NCBI RefSeq assembly: GCF_023065955.2 | Contig: NW_026623067.1 | Location: 58,660,444-58,724,443 of the forward strand | DNA: 64,000 nt | From: Ursus arctos | Taxonomy: Eukaryota > Chordata > Mammalia > Carnivora > Ursidae | Direction of reading: 5' to 3' | Notes under the pieces: model-generated | The model's input: the letters and a program-made list of their open reading frames with translations, nothing else | Databases searched by the model: none | What the model was told of the DNA's origin: nothing | Shown: positions 46,418 to 57,377 of the stretch, in pieces | How the letters are laid out: each line of letters begins with the position of its first letter | Numbering within the stretch: position 1 is the first letter of the stretch | Translations under genes and position numbers: made by a program

Positions 46418-47399
46418 ACCAGGTTCAACTCCCCACAATCTGTCATTGCACGAGGGACCTCTCCTTCAGCAGCACAAACTAACAGTTATAGCTTTCCTTT
46501 ACTGCTTCTTTCTTTCAGTAGACTAGATGACCCAAGGAATCCTAGACCTTTGTCTGTCTCTGCGTAAAATTTTGTTCCCTTCACTTTACCCAGTGTCTGG
46601 CATGTAGCAGGTACTCAATATTTAATCAACTTACTGCTTACGATAACATTTGTGTGCGTGCCTACACTTTATGAATTCTTTCTCCCTTAAAAGTAATGTA
46701 GGTCTGACAACTGGGATGCTAATCAACACCACCCCCTCCTGCCCAAACATACACATGCCCACCTACACACACACATATATAGGCTTGTCAGCACTGATCT
46801 CTCCTCTGTGGGTAAGTATGGGTCATTAATGGGGCCATAGCCACTGCCTTGCAACATTGTACCAGGAGACCATCAGCCCCCACCCACCTGGTCTTCCACT
46901 ACCATTCTAAGCCATAGAGTCAACGAATAACCCTTGTGGGTCAGAAACAGAGTGGAAAAGGAAATGGGCTTTGGGGAGGTAGAAAGGGATATCAAACCAC
47001 AGGCCTGTGCTTTGGGAATGAAAAGTATTAAAATAAATCCTTAAGGATCTAATCTCATCCTTGAAAAACATTGTTCCAAAACCATATAGGTCTCTGACAA
47101 GTATGGGATCCATCCCCACTTATTAAAGTCATATGCTGGTCATTTAAGGAAGAACAACTCCATTCTGTGTGTTCTGGGTCATTAGGTTAAAGGCATAAGC
47201 AAACAAATGCACTTGGAAATGGGCCACAAACCATCTCCAGACAGTGGGACCTCATAGAATTGGCTACATCCACATCCTCCTGGGAGGGAGGGAGGGAGCC
47301 GCAGAAGTGCCATTAGTAGCTCAATGCAATTATCTCAAATGACTGGGGAGGGTGGTGGGCTGAATGGGGCTTGTTGGAACTCAAGTCATACAGACCAGA
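46418..47399. other. unannotated DNA
   Basis: Apart from an L2 end (listed), a short (AC)n-like run cacacacacatatata at 46767-46782 is all that stands out. Confidence 0.4.
46565..46635 (+). mobile_element. L2 3' end
   Basis: cccagtgtctggcatgtagcaggtactcaatatttaatcaac matches the L2 terminus. Confidence 0.55.
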
Positions 47400-47605
47400 G
47401 TAGGGGCTGGCTCCACAGTGTACAAAGTGGACTGACTCAGGCAAATTACTTAGCCTTAGTACCCCCCATTTTCTTCATGTGAAATAGGAATGGGAATGGT
47501 CTCTATCTTGCAGAGCTGCTATGAGAATTAGTGAAGGAAGCGATGTAAAGCACTTCGCCTAGCACACCGGAAATGCTCAATGGATACTAGATATTAATAC
47601 TATTT
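47400..47605 (+). mobile_element. MIR SINE, sense
   Basis: caggcaaattacttagccttagtacc, cttcatgtgaaataggaatgg, tgctatgagaattagtgaag, gtaaagcacttcgcctagcacaccggaaatgctcaatggatac follow MIR in order. Good core and tail, poor head. Confidence 0.85.
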
Positions 47606-47627
47606 TAAAAGGCACAGGTCAGAAAAG

Positions 47628-47851
47628 AAAATCTGTACATTTTGGAGCACCTGGGTGGCACAGTCGTTAAGCGTCTGCCTTCAGCTCAGGGAGTGATCCC
47701 AGCATTCTGGGATTGAGCCCCACATCAGGCTTCTCCGCTAGGAGCCTGCTTCTTTCTCTCCCACTCCCCCTGCTTGTGTTCCCTCTCTTGCTGGCTATCT
47801 CTCTGTGTCAAACAAATAAATGAAATCTTAAAAAAAAAAATCTGTACATTT
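47628..47851 (+). mobile_element. Can-SINE with exact 15-bp target duplication
   Basis: aaaatctgtacattt is exact at 47628-47642 and 47837-47851. The body begins ggagcacctgggtggcacagtcgttaagcgtctgcc and ends caaataaatgaaatctt and A residues. It lies just after a MIR. Confidence 0.96.
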
Positions 47852-49084
47852 CAAAACACCCAAATTCGCCTCTTTGCAAGTGATTACATAAATGAAAGGC
47901 AGTACTCTTCTATTATTTATCTCCTTTCATTAAAACATCTTTCCTAAAATATGCTCACCATCCCAGTGCCCACTGCTTCCACCCACCCCTTGCTTTCTCT
48001 CAGGTTCCATGGTAAAAGAGGTCTGGTTACATGTTTTCAAAGCTGATTTTTGCCTTGAAATTATGCATTTAAGAGGATTGTTAGTAAGGAACATTTTGGG
48101 TAGTTTGGATATCATGAGTCAGGAGAAGTTTAAGTTCACAGGATTACTCTCTTTTGCGCTATTGAAAATTCCAGCAGTTCATGAGAAAATCTCTTTAAAG
48201 GTATATTCAGGTCTGGAGAGACTAAAAGCATATTTCCTCTAAATGATACGTCTTTTAGGACATTCCTTAAATGATTTGCTTTGTTTGAGGCTCTTTTAAG
48301 AAGCCACATGTAATTACATTCAAGTATTCAGAAGGTTAAGCCTCGAACTCACAAATGCCAAGAAATTCAAAGTTCTGATTGCCACCCCATCTCTAATTCA
48401 GCGGGCGGGCCTTTGTTCCTCCCCTAAAGCATGATGCCTTCAGAAAAGAATGTGAGCTTCAGTGTCCGTGGCTTCTGGCTTCTCTCTGTAGCATTCCTTT
48501 CCATTATTTGGAAAGTCTTTTGATATTAATCAATTTAGTAGTATTTGTAAACAGTCCTGTCTAGGGGAAGAGGCGCATACATATTTTAAGACAGTCACTG
48601 CATGCTAATGACAGAGTGTCTTGAGGTTTTTCAAAGTCTAAAGATGGATCAGGTCTAAAAAAAGATTCCGAAACCCAGTTCTCAAGGGTTTATTATTACT
48701 TATTTTGACTAACTCCTAACATGCATACTCATGCCTCCTGCATGCAGAAATACTGCTCTTGTTAATTATGAACTAGATCTCTATTGAATTCCATATTCTT
48801 CCAATTCTTTCAGGCCACTGAGACCCCAGACGTTATTCTTTCCTGTAGTTGCTGAAATTATTGCCAGCGTATAAGGCAGAAGCTGAAGGAAATAAGGACA
48901 TGACTAAAGGAAATCAGACTTTACATAATTGCGATTTGCAGTTAAAGACAGCATGTATAGCTATGTTTCATGACCAATCTCTGCTGGATTCTCTTGAGTT
49001 TTTGGTGCTCAGGGACTACCATATGAATACCCATAATGCGAATGAAAAGCAAAGAAAGGCTGGTGAGAAAAGAAAATCATCCAT
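47852..49084. other. unannotated DNA
   Basis: No repeat recognised. The plus frame at 48849-49103 (84 codons) runs into the L2 and has no known motif. Confidence 0.4.
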
Positions 49085-50150
49085 GCATTCAGCAAATAGT
49101 TAGCAATGTCTAGTCTGAACCAAGTACTATTCTAGGCACTGAGGATACAGACAAAAATGTTTGCCCTTGTGGAGCTCATTGTAGTGTTGGGAAACAGACG
49201 ATAAATGGATGTGTATCGTGTTTTGTTGTAAAGTGTATGCTATGGCAGGTAGAAGGATATGGAGAAAAATACAATGAGGAAGAGGGATAGAGTGTTCTGG
49301 GAGCAGAGGACAGGTGACTACAATTTATAACAAGATGGTCAAGGAAACCCTGCTAGTATCTGGGCAAAGACCTGAAAGAACTGAATGCATGATCCATGTG
49401 GATTATCTAAAGGGAAAAAAGTATCCATAGGAGCCCTGGAAACCCAAAGAAGAGACCAGCACTGCCAGAGGGAGGGAAAGATCAGAGTTGCATCATTTAA
49501 GGTCAGGGAGAAAGGAGGGGCAGTATAAATTGAGCATCATAGGCCATTTGTAGGGACTTAGGCTTTTATTCCAAGTGAGATAGAGCCATTGCCATGTTGT
49601 AAGCAGAGGTAACAGGATCTCGCTTTCACTTTAAGTAAGATCCCAGGATGCTGTGTTAGAAATGGGCTGAAGGTGGGCAATAGCAGAAGCAAGGAGACCA
49701 ATGAGAAGGATGTTCAAGACTTGGACCAAAGGTCTGAGAAGCAGCCAGATCCTGAATCATTGAAAGGAAGAACTCATGAGAGTTGCTAAGGGATTAGATG
49801 TAAGACTGTGAAAGAAAGACAGGAGTCAAGAATAAATCCAAGATTTTTTGGCTTAAGCACCAAAGGATGGAATTGTCATTTTTTTAAGATAGGAAAGAGA
49901 GTGGGGGGTGGTGAGGATTTGAAGATTGATGTGTTAGGTTTGAGATGCTTATTAGACATCCAAATGGAAATGTTGAGTAGGTAGTTGAAGAGACAAATCT
50001 GGAATTCAAGGAAAAAGTCCAGACTTGACTCATAGTTTGAGGTTTTGATCAGCATTTGGATGATATTTAGACCCATGAGACTGACTGAGAATACTCAGGT
50101 AGTGAATGCAGGTGGAAAAGAGACATCCAAGGGCTGCCCCCTGTGGCATT
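49085..50150 (-). mobile_element. L2 3' UTR and ORF2 end, antisense, about 1 kb
   Basis: In reverse L2 order: ttcagcaaatagttagc, gtactattctaggcactgaggatacag (49123-49149), cccttgtggagctcattgtagtg, acttaggcttttattccaagtgagat (49557-49582), taagatcccaggatgctgtgttag, agcagaagcaaggagacc, ggtttgagatgcttattagacatccaaatgg (49937-49967). Longest L2 stretch here without an insertion. On the minus strand the 49876-50076 frame is a broken ORF2 remnant. Confidence 0.8.
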
Positions 50151-50523
50151 GGCAAGTATATAGTTGTGCTATTCATAAATATTTTAATTCTGTACGGTTC
50201 AGAAAAGCGAATTTTTCAAATCAAGTAATTTAACATTCTCTTTCTCCACGTATTCTCAACTGAAGTGCTCCTCTAATAGTGCTTAACACTAAGATTATAG
50301 GTAACTCTGAATTCTTCCATCTCCTTTGTGCTGAAGGAATCTTTAGTCACTGACTTTCAGAAGCAAGTTTCAAAAGCTTCTTTGTCAATGCCTAGGCTCG
50401 CACCACATAGCGAAGCAAAGACACGTATCCAAATGTATTTTTTATTGTGTGTATGAAGGCAAGGGGATACTGTCTCAAAGCCAAAAGCGCAAACGCCAAT
50501 TTCGTGTTTCACTAAGACATAGT
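50151..50523. other. unannotated DNA
   Basis: No feature supported. Confidence 0.4.
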
Positions 50524-51026
50524 GTGTTAATTATCTATTGCTGCATAACAGATTGCCCCAAAAACTTAGTTGCTTAAAACAACTGTTCATTTCCTCATAG
50601 TTCTTATAAGCCAGAAATGCAAGCATGATTTAGCTGGATTCTCTGGCTCAGGGTCTCACACAGACTATAATCAAGGTGTTGGTTAAAACGGTGGTCTGAA
50701 GGCTCAACTGCAGAACGATGAGAAATTGGTTAAAAGCCACCTCAGCTCCTTGACTCATGGGCCTGTCCAGCTTAATTGATTAGAGAAAACATGTGAGAAG
50801 TCCAAAAAGAGAGCGCTAGCAAGATAGTGAGTGTGAGCAAGAGGGTAGCCACAGTCTTTTGTAAACCTGTAACAAAAATGGCATCCCATCACTCTTATTG
50901 TATTTTATTCATTAGTAGCAAGTCAGCAGGCCTTGTCTGTATTTAAGAAGAAGGAAGTAGTCAAGAGTGTGAATACCAAGAGGCAGAACTCATAAGGGGG
51001 CATTCTGAGAAGTTTGTCTGCCACAG
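50524..51026 (-). mobile_element. MaLR-type solo LTR, antisense
   Basis: Starts tgtgttaattatctattgctgcataac and ends gtttgtctgccaca, so TG...CA. Inside are ccccaaaaacttagttgcttaaaacaac, ctggctcagggtctcacac, agagagcgctagcaagatag and caagagtgtgaataccaagagg, all in the order of an MLT1-class LTR in reverse. About 503 bp. No internal sequence flanks it. Confidence 0.85.
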
Positions 51027-52985
51027 ATGGCATGGGTAATTTTAAACACTAACATAGATTGACACCATGACTTTCAGTAGGTAGAAGTATTTTCTAATTC
51101 AAAAGTACCATTTGTTTTTTGAACTCAGTTGCAACAGCCCAATATTTATTAAACTGCAGGTTGTAATTTCTTATGAGTTATGAAATGAATTTAGTGGTAA
51201 TGACCCACATTTTGTTTGGTTTTTAATAAAACAAAGCAGAAACTATCAGAAGAACACGGCACATAAAGAAGTTTAGAAGATGTGCTAGGTTATGATATAA
51301 ATTATATTTTTAAGGATCATGGTCAACTTTAGTGATTTCCATAATACCATTAAGTGTGAGTGGGCCACCAAAACATATTTTGGAAAAACAGCCGCCTCCA
51401 CACGAGGCAAAAGAAAATGTCAGGAGCAAAGAAACCCCAATGCACTCAGGTGAGCTGTATAAGCATGCGCTTGCCAGTGCGTGCTTATAGATCCCAGTTC
51501 TCTCATGGGGTCTGTAAAGAGTAATTAATAAGAGACTATAAAACCTTGAACAGACATGACAGATATGACATCTTGCCTCTGCAGAGGCAAAGCAGACGCA
51601 CCACAAACTAATGAAAATACCCTGAGCAATCCTACCCGTCTTGAAAGGTCAGAAGAGGGATTTTTTTTTTTTTTAACAAAAAACCAGCTGTGAGTGCCTC
51701 AAAACAGTAGGCTTGCTCAAGACAGATGAGGCCATTTTTCAACTGGAGCACCCCGTTCCCTCTCTAGGGAGACAGCCACCACAGACAGGCGTACTTCTCT
51801 GCCACAGATAGAATGCAGTCAGTACTTCCCCAAGGCCGTGACCGTTTGGAGCTTGAGATCGGGTCACTCTGCACTTGCCACCCCCCCCCCCCCCCGCAGC
51901 TCCAGGCTTGTCTAAATGTCCAGGAAGCGCCAATGTGTGCAGTGATTACCAATAGGTAGAAAACAAAAGACTAGCCAGTTTAATTGCTCCTTTCATCTTA
52001 AACGTCCCTTTTAAGATCAGCACTCAGATTCTGCCGTGGAGATAGCAAAGCAGAGTCTTCATCTCTCATCCATCCTTATCAACCAGACAGCAAACAAGCC
52101 AAGTTTCGGTTACAGAGTCCAGATTTGAAAAATCCATCGTATGCCTGATGTTTCACATTTTCCACAGTGCTGCTCTGGAGATCTTCCTGGTTTCATGTGA
52201 GAGTGCTTCAGAGCTCATGAAACCAAAGCCAGAAACTGGTGAGACACACTGAAAGTCAGGACGTCTTGGCAGTGTTGACTTTGGGGAGGATCGGAGGTTC
52301 GGTTAACAGCATGTGAAACCTATTAACATTGGGTTTTGAGGAAAACTGCAAGGAGAACAGAGGAGAGACGGAGGTAGAAGGGCTCAGTTCGTGGTTTTAG
52401 TCAAAGCTTTAGGCTCCTCTAATTCCTAGAGATGAAAAGAGCTAAGCATTTCAGAGGTTTTGCTTAAAGTGAATTTGGAAGTACTTCTGCATTTTCATTT
52501 AGCATTTAATATCCATAGTCTAAACAATTTCATTTGAAGTTGGATGATGTGCCAAAAACTTATCGTTCTGCCCATCTCATTTGTTATAGATATATAATCA
52601 CGGTGTAGCCTGAATGTTAAACACTGATTGCTGATGTAGTATGTTATTAATTAGTTAATTCAGAAACAGCTTTGACATTAACTGGAGGATAATGTGTAGG
52701 TCTTAGACCAACTAGAAGTTCGGAAAAAGGGATATTTCTACTTCTCTGAAAAATGAGTCATGTTCTTTAAAGCTTTTTATGTGATAAAATCTGCGAAACA
52801 CTGCATGAGGTTTATTTTTTTGCCATGAAGTAAGATGGAAGACCAAGTTACTCTTAGATTTATAAATATCTGTGTTAGCATCCTCATAAATGGCTATTTG
52901 TGGTCTCATCAGATAAACAAACATATGCAAAGAGGCAAGGCTGTTACTCCTTAAGTTTTGGGGCCCCCTTCTTAAAGTGTTCATA
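51027..52985. other. unannotated DNA with a C15 run
   Basis: No gene or named repeat. A T15 run starts near 51661 and 15 consecutive C at 51881-51895. Minus frames at 51310-51606 and 52712-52984 (98 and 90 codons) have no domain. Confidence 0.4.
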
Positions 52986-53093
52986 TTTAGGTAAAGGGTA
53001 GATTTAGATGAAGGTTAGATTTATATTTAGATTAAAAAGTTTAATTAGAGTCAAATTAGATTTAGATTAAGGATATGATTAGATTTAGATGAA
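52986..53093 (+). repeat. degenerate TTAGAT / GATTTA low-complexity repeat
   Basis: Units such as tagatttagatgaagg, ttagatttatatttagatt, aattagatttagatt and ttagatttagatgaag recur within about 108 bases. Periodicity near 6 is imperfect, so this is an aged short tandem repeat. Confidence 0.7.
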
Positions 53094-53114
53094 GAAGCAG
53101 GTTAAAAATAGCTT

Positions 53115-53480
53115 ATTTGGTTCTATCAGGTAGGAATGCTCTGGGCTGCAATTAAAAGCAAGCCCAAATAATGCAGGCTTAAAGAAGTAGGGGTTTACTT
53201 TACTCACATAACAAGGATTTCCCCCATAGACCATGTCCAGAGCTGGTCACTATGTTAACGGGAACCCAGGCTCCTTTTACCATCTGCTCTGCCATTCTCA
53301 GAGCATCGGCTTATTGCTCCACTATTGTAAGATGGTTCTGCGTCTCCACCCATCACATCCACACTCCAGGCATGAAAAATAGGAGATGTTGACATTAGCA
53401 CCATCTGTCTCTTTTATCAGGAATGCCAATAACAGAACAGAAGGTCTTCTGCTTGTAGCTCATTCTCCCCAGTTCAGCCT
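53115..53480. mobile_element. probable old dispersed repeat, family unresolved
   Basis: gctgcaattaaaagcaagccc, gcttaaagaagtaggggtttactttactcacataacaagg, gggaacccaggctccttttaccatctgctctgccattctcagagc, and taagatggttctgc recall a common mammalian repeat I cannot name. Confidence 0.4.
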
Positions 53481-54007
53481 CATGCAAAGCCTAGTTTTGA
53501 GGGCAGCTGAAAAAGCAAGAATATAGCTTCTCCCTTTGTTAGAATGGAGGCAGTTGTTGGGGAAGGGCCTTGGGAGTGGATGTTAGGCCAGCAGAAATCC
53601 ATTAACAGAAATGCCATTGACCCAGGAAAGAGCAGCCGTTAAATCAGCTCCAGACACCGAGGCCTGGAGCTTCACACAGGACCTCTGTTATCCCCCGCAT
53701 AGAGGGCAGAGGTTTGCATCCACATAGGTAGAAATACAGTAGGAATCTGGGTTTTCAAAGGCCAGTGGGGGAGTTCAGTACTGATTCTGTGTTGTATGGG
53801 ACACTAACTGCTAGTTAAAGATGAAGATACAACGCTACAAATTAAAAGTTATATAACTTATAAACCAAATGTGCTTAAAAAAAAAAAAGAAACTAAGTGA
53901 TGTTTATTACAATGATTATGTGTAGCAAAGAAGATAGACATGTTTTCAATGAGACCTGGTTTAAATCATGTTTCTTATACTTGTTTCTTACACAGTTCCC
54001 TTGTATG
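53481..54007. other. unannotated DNA
   Basis: No feature apart from a 13-A stretch at about 53878-53889. Confidence 0.4.
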
Positions 54008-54390
54008 CACTCATTCATTCAAATATCAACTCAATCATTTAATCATTCAATTCAATAACTCAATAAATGTTTAACAGTGGCTTTTTCCAGGTACTGGTCT
54101 AGGCAGTGGGGATACAGTGATCAGCAGCAGCAGGCCTAGACCCTGCCCTCATGTTAAATTATAACTGTAATTAGTGTTCTAAAATCAAGCCTGAGGAGAG
54201 GAGCAGGGGTGAGTCAAAAGTCTACCTGAGGATATCAGATATATGCTGAATCCTGGGAGATCGTCAGGAGTTGACCGGTCAAAGGGGGAAGGGAAGAGCC
54301 ATCTCCAGAGGGGAATAGACCCTTTTCAGAACCTGGGAACCAAGCAGTAGCACAGCATGACTCAGACTTTGAAAGAGATTCACTGAAGAA
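54008..54390 (-). mobile_element. L2 3' end, antisense
   Basis: Starts with ATTC-rich units (cattcattcaaatatc, tcattcaattc) that match the reversed (TGAATGAA)n tail of L2. Then caataaatgtttaac, caggtactggtctaggcagtggggatacag (54090-54119) and ccctgccctcatg. The later part is diverged. Confidence 0.7.
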
Positions 54391-54496
54391 TATTTGTTCA
54401 AACTTATTTGGGGGAATGTTTATTTTTACTGTACCTAAACTATGATGAAAGTGAGAGTGTTATGGAAAAAAATTTTTTATCCTGTCAAAAATTTTT

Positions 54497-54675
54497 AGGG
54501 GTGCCAGGGTGGCTCAGTTGGTTAAGTGTCTGCCTTCGGCTCAGGTCATGATCCCAGAGTCCTGGGATTGAGCCCTGCATCAGGCAGGGAGCCTGTTTCT
54601 CCTCCTCCCTCTGCCTGCCCCTCCCCCTGTTTATGCTCTTTCTATCTTTCAAATAAATAAAATCTTTTTAAAAAC
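54497..54675 (+). mobile_element. Can-SINE, sense
   Basis: ggggtgccagggtggctcagttggttaagtgtctgcc to caaataaataaaatctttttaaa. The CT-rich and lysine-tRNA-derived parts are intact. No exact target duplication was found. Confidence 0.93.
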
Positions 54676-56875
54676 GTTATAAATAAGATCACATTTTTAA
54701 TTCACATAGACGTCTAACTCACTGAAGATGAAAACTATTTCATTTTAAAGGTGCTAACTGTAAAGATGTGGTTCTCTAAGACATTATTTATATTTTAAGC
54801 ATGAAATGAAAATACGTTAATGAGTTAATCTCAGGAGGTTCACCTTGAATCTAGTGGTAAGGCCTTCAAAAGGGAAAGATTCATTTCAAAGTCAGTATGG
54901 TCTTAAAACCTTACAAGTTAGGACTTCTTACTAGGGCCGCTATGGGCATCTCAGTAATTTTGTAGTTACTTTTGACTGCTTATGTTCATGCTTTTAATAG
55001 CATGTTTGTTTAATAGCAAAATAGAAACTTCAAACTCTAATAAGTGAATGATAACTTATCGATCATTATGTGATAAGTATACTAAAAGCCAAAGAACATA
55101 TGAGTCTGAAGATGTAGATGGAAGGAGAGAAGTTTGGAGAATTGGAAAAGTGTTGGCTTACGTATTGGAAGAATAGAGTTGCAGCAATCTGAAAACACAG
55201 AAGTTATGTTTTAGAAAATGGAAGGAGACAAGTGGGAAATCAGAATGGAGTTGACAAGATTGTGAAGGGAGGGGATATGGAAGAGGGAAGTAATGAAAAA
55301 GGCTGACACCAAACTGCTTTGGCTGGTGACTGTCTTTGGGCAGACACTGGGAAAGAGGAGGGGGTTTTGTTTGGGAGTCTGGGGTCAGCAGCACCTGAGG
55401 GACCAAAGTGCAGAGTTAGAAAGAACTCGAACAACCATCCTAAACAGTAGTTTCGTTAGAGCTGGGCTCTTGTTTCGGTGCTATGTAAGGTCAGTATTTC
55501 TGAGCGAATGTGGCTGTTGAATTTACTCCTGAATGGCCTTGCCTGGAGCAGAACTGACTTTTCAGAAGGTTAGGCTGTGAATCTGGGCAGAAATCTGTTG
55601 CCACCAGCTGGTTCACGCTATAGGCCTGGAGCATTGGTCCTTTGGCACTACTGAAGACAAACTCTTTGAGAGTTAAGGAGTGAAGCCACCCCCATCTCTA
55701 ACCTGTGCCCCTCCCTGCTCCCTGACACAGACTGAGGAAGAAGATTGCCCTTTTCCAAGAGTTTAATTGAGACTTTAAAAGCATCACTTCAAGGTTTCAG
55801 CCAGGGCTTGTATATTAAACTGCACATAGTCAGCAACAGATCAATTTCTATTTCCTACAGGCTTGAAGAACACAACTTGGAAAAAAGAATAAGGAGGGGA
55901 TAGGGAATGAAATCTAATTCCTACTTGCAGAGAGAAGGTCGTGCAAATTCTAGGCAATTAGGAAAATATTTCCTCTTCCATATTACACTTTTATCCTCTA
56001 CTACACTTAAGAATGAATGTGTGTTCTTGAAAGGCCTGTTTGTGTGTGTTGAAACCATTAGTAGCTAGACAGGAAAACAGAAAGATATGGATCTTGCTTA
56101 CTTTGATAGGGATACGTCCATATAGCCTGGATGAGTGATTCCTAAATGAGTCTATGAGACTTAGAACACAGAGCTTCCCTCGGGGAGGTTGTAAGGAATT
56201 TGGAGTGTCCAAGCCCATCAGACACTATCCTGCTCAAGTCCTCTCAAGCCTCACTATTGATTGAACGATACAAAGTTAAGGAAATACACACTTCAAGAAG
56301 GAGAATGCAATCTTGGGGCTAAAAACAACTTCATGGGTGGATTTGGGATTTCCCAAAAAGTGAATGAAGATTAGCAGGCAGATTTTATCATGGAGGTTCT
56401 CTAAGAGATGGGACCAGACATGAGGGTAGACCCAAGTTATCAATTCTCTGTTAACTCCTTGGAGACTCTTCATTTGGAATCTGGACAGAATCATGCCCAT
56501 AATGTAGTCTTAAATGCATTTCTTCACATATTTTTATTTCTTCTGGTTCTCTCAGTCTTTCACAGAATTTGGTGAATCCACACAAATGTGGATCATGCTT
56601 TTGTCAAGGGAAATGAGAAATGGGGCCTACTCTGTTCCCGGCCCTCTCCATGGAGACCCTGTGGAGGTAGCAGAATTGTAGCCTTGAAACAACAATCCAT
56701 TATCCAAAGCCAAGATCTTTAAAAGGGGAGTAATGACCGTCAGTGGAGCTAGAAAAGACACACTTATTGAGGTGAAGGTAGCTGTTAGGTGGACAATTTG
56801 AACTGATCTAACCTCCCTTTCCCAAGCATACCAGAGGAATGCTATCTTTAAGGGAAAGAGAAAATTGATCCTTGG
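54676..56875. other. unannotated DNA, about 2.2 kb
   Basis: No repeat recognised with certainty. 55080-55300 is purine-rich and may be a worn antisense L2. The minus frame at 56627-57034 (135 codons) runs into the LTR and shows no domain. Confidence 0.4.
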
Positions 56876-57377
56876 TGTGACCTTTTTAAGACAAGGCCAC
56901 CAATGTCTTGACGTTCCTCCCATTGAGAAATGGGGTTTATGTCCTCTTCCCACGAATCGCGGTGTGCTTGTGCCTGCTTTGACCAATGGAGTATGGTAAA
57001 AGTGATCTACGACTTTGAAGATTAGGTCATGCAAGATCGTGGGAGCTCTGCCTTGCTTACTGGCTTACTCTTGGAATTCTGAGCCATGCAGAGAGGCCAT
57101 GTGTAGGTGCTCTGGTTAACATTACCAGCTGGGCTCACCCTCTCAGTCACCCCAGCCCAGGAATCAGTCATTTTTGCATGAAGAAATCTCCACGTGATTC
57201 CAGCTGTTCTGGTCAGTCCCAGATGACACCCCAGATTTGGTAGAATAGACACAAGCCATGCTCACTGTGTTGTATCCAAATTCCTGCCCCACAGAGTCTG
57301 TGTGTACCATAAGATGGTTGTTGCTTGAGGCCACTCAGTTTTGGGATGATTCGTAGGTAACAATAGAGAGCTGAAAC
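56876..57377 (+). mobile_element. MaLR-type solo LTR, sense
   Basis: Starts tgtgacctttttaagacaaggcc. Later parts are ttgaccaatggagtatggtaaaagtg, gtgggagctctgccttgctt, cctgccccacagagtctg and gatggttgttgcttgaggccactcagttttgggatgattcg at 57313-57353. It ends at ...gagagctgaaac. About 500 bp, MLT1-class order. Confidence 0.8.
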
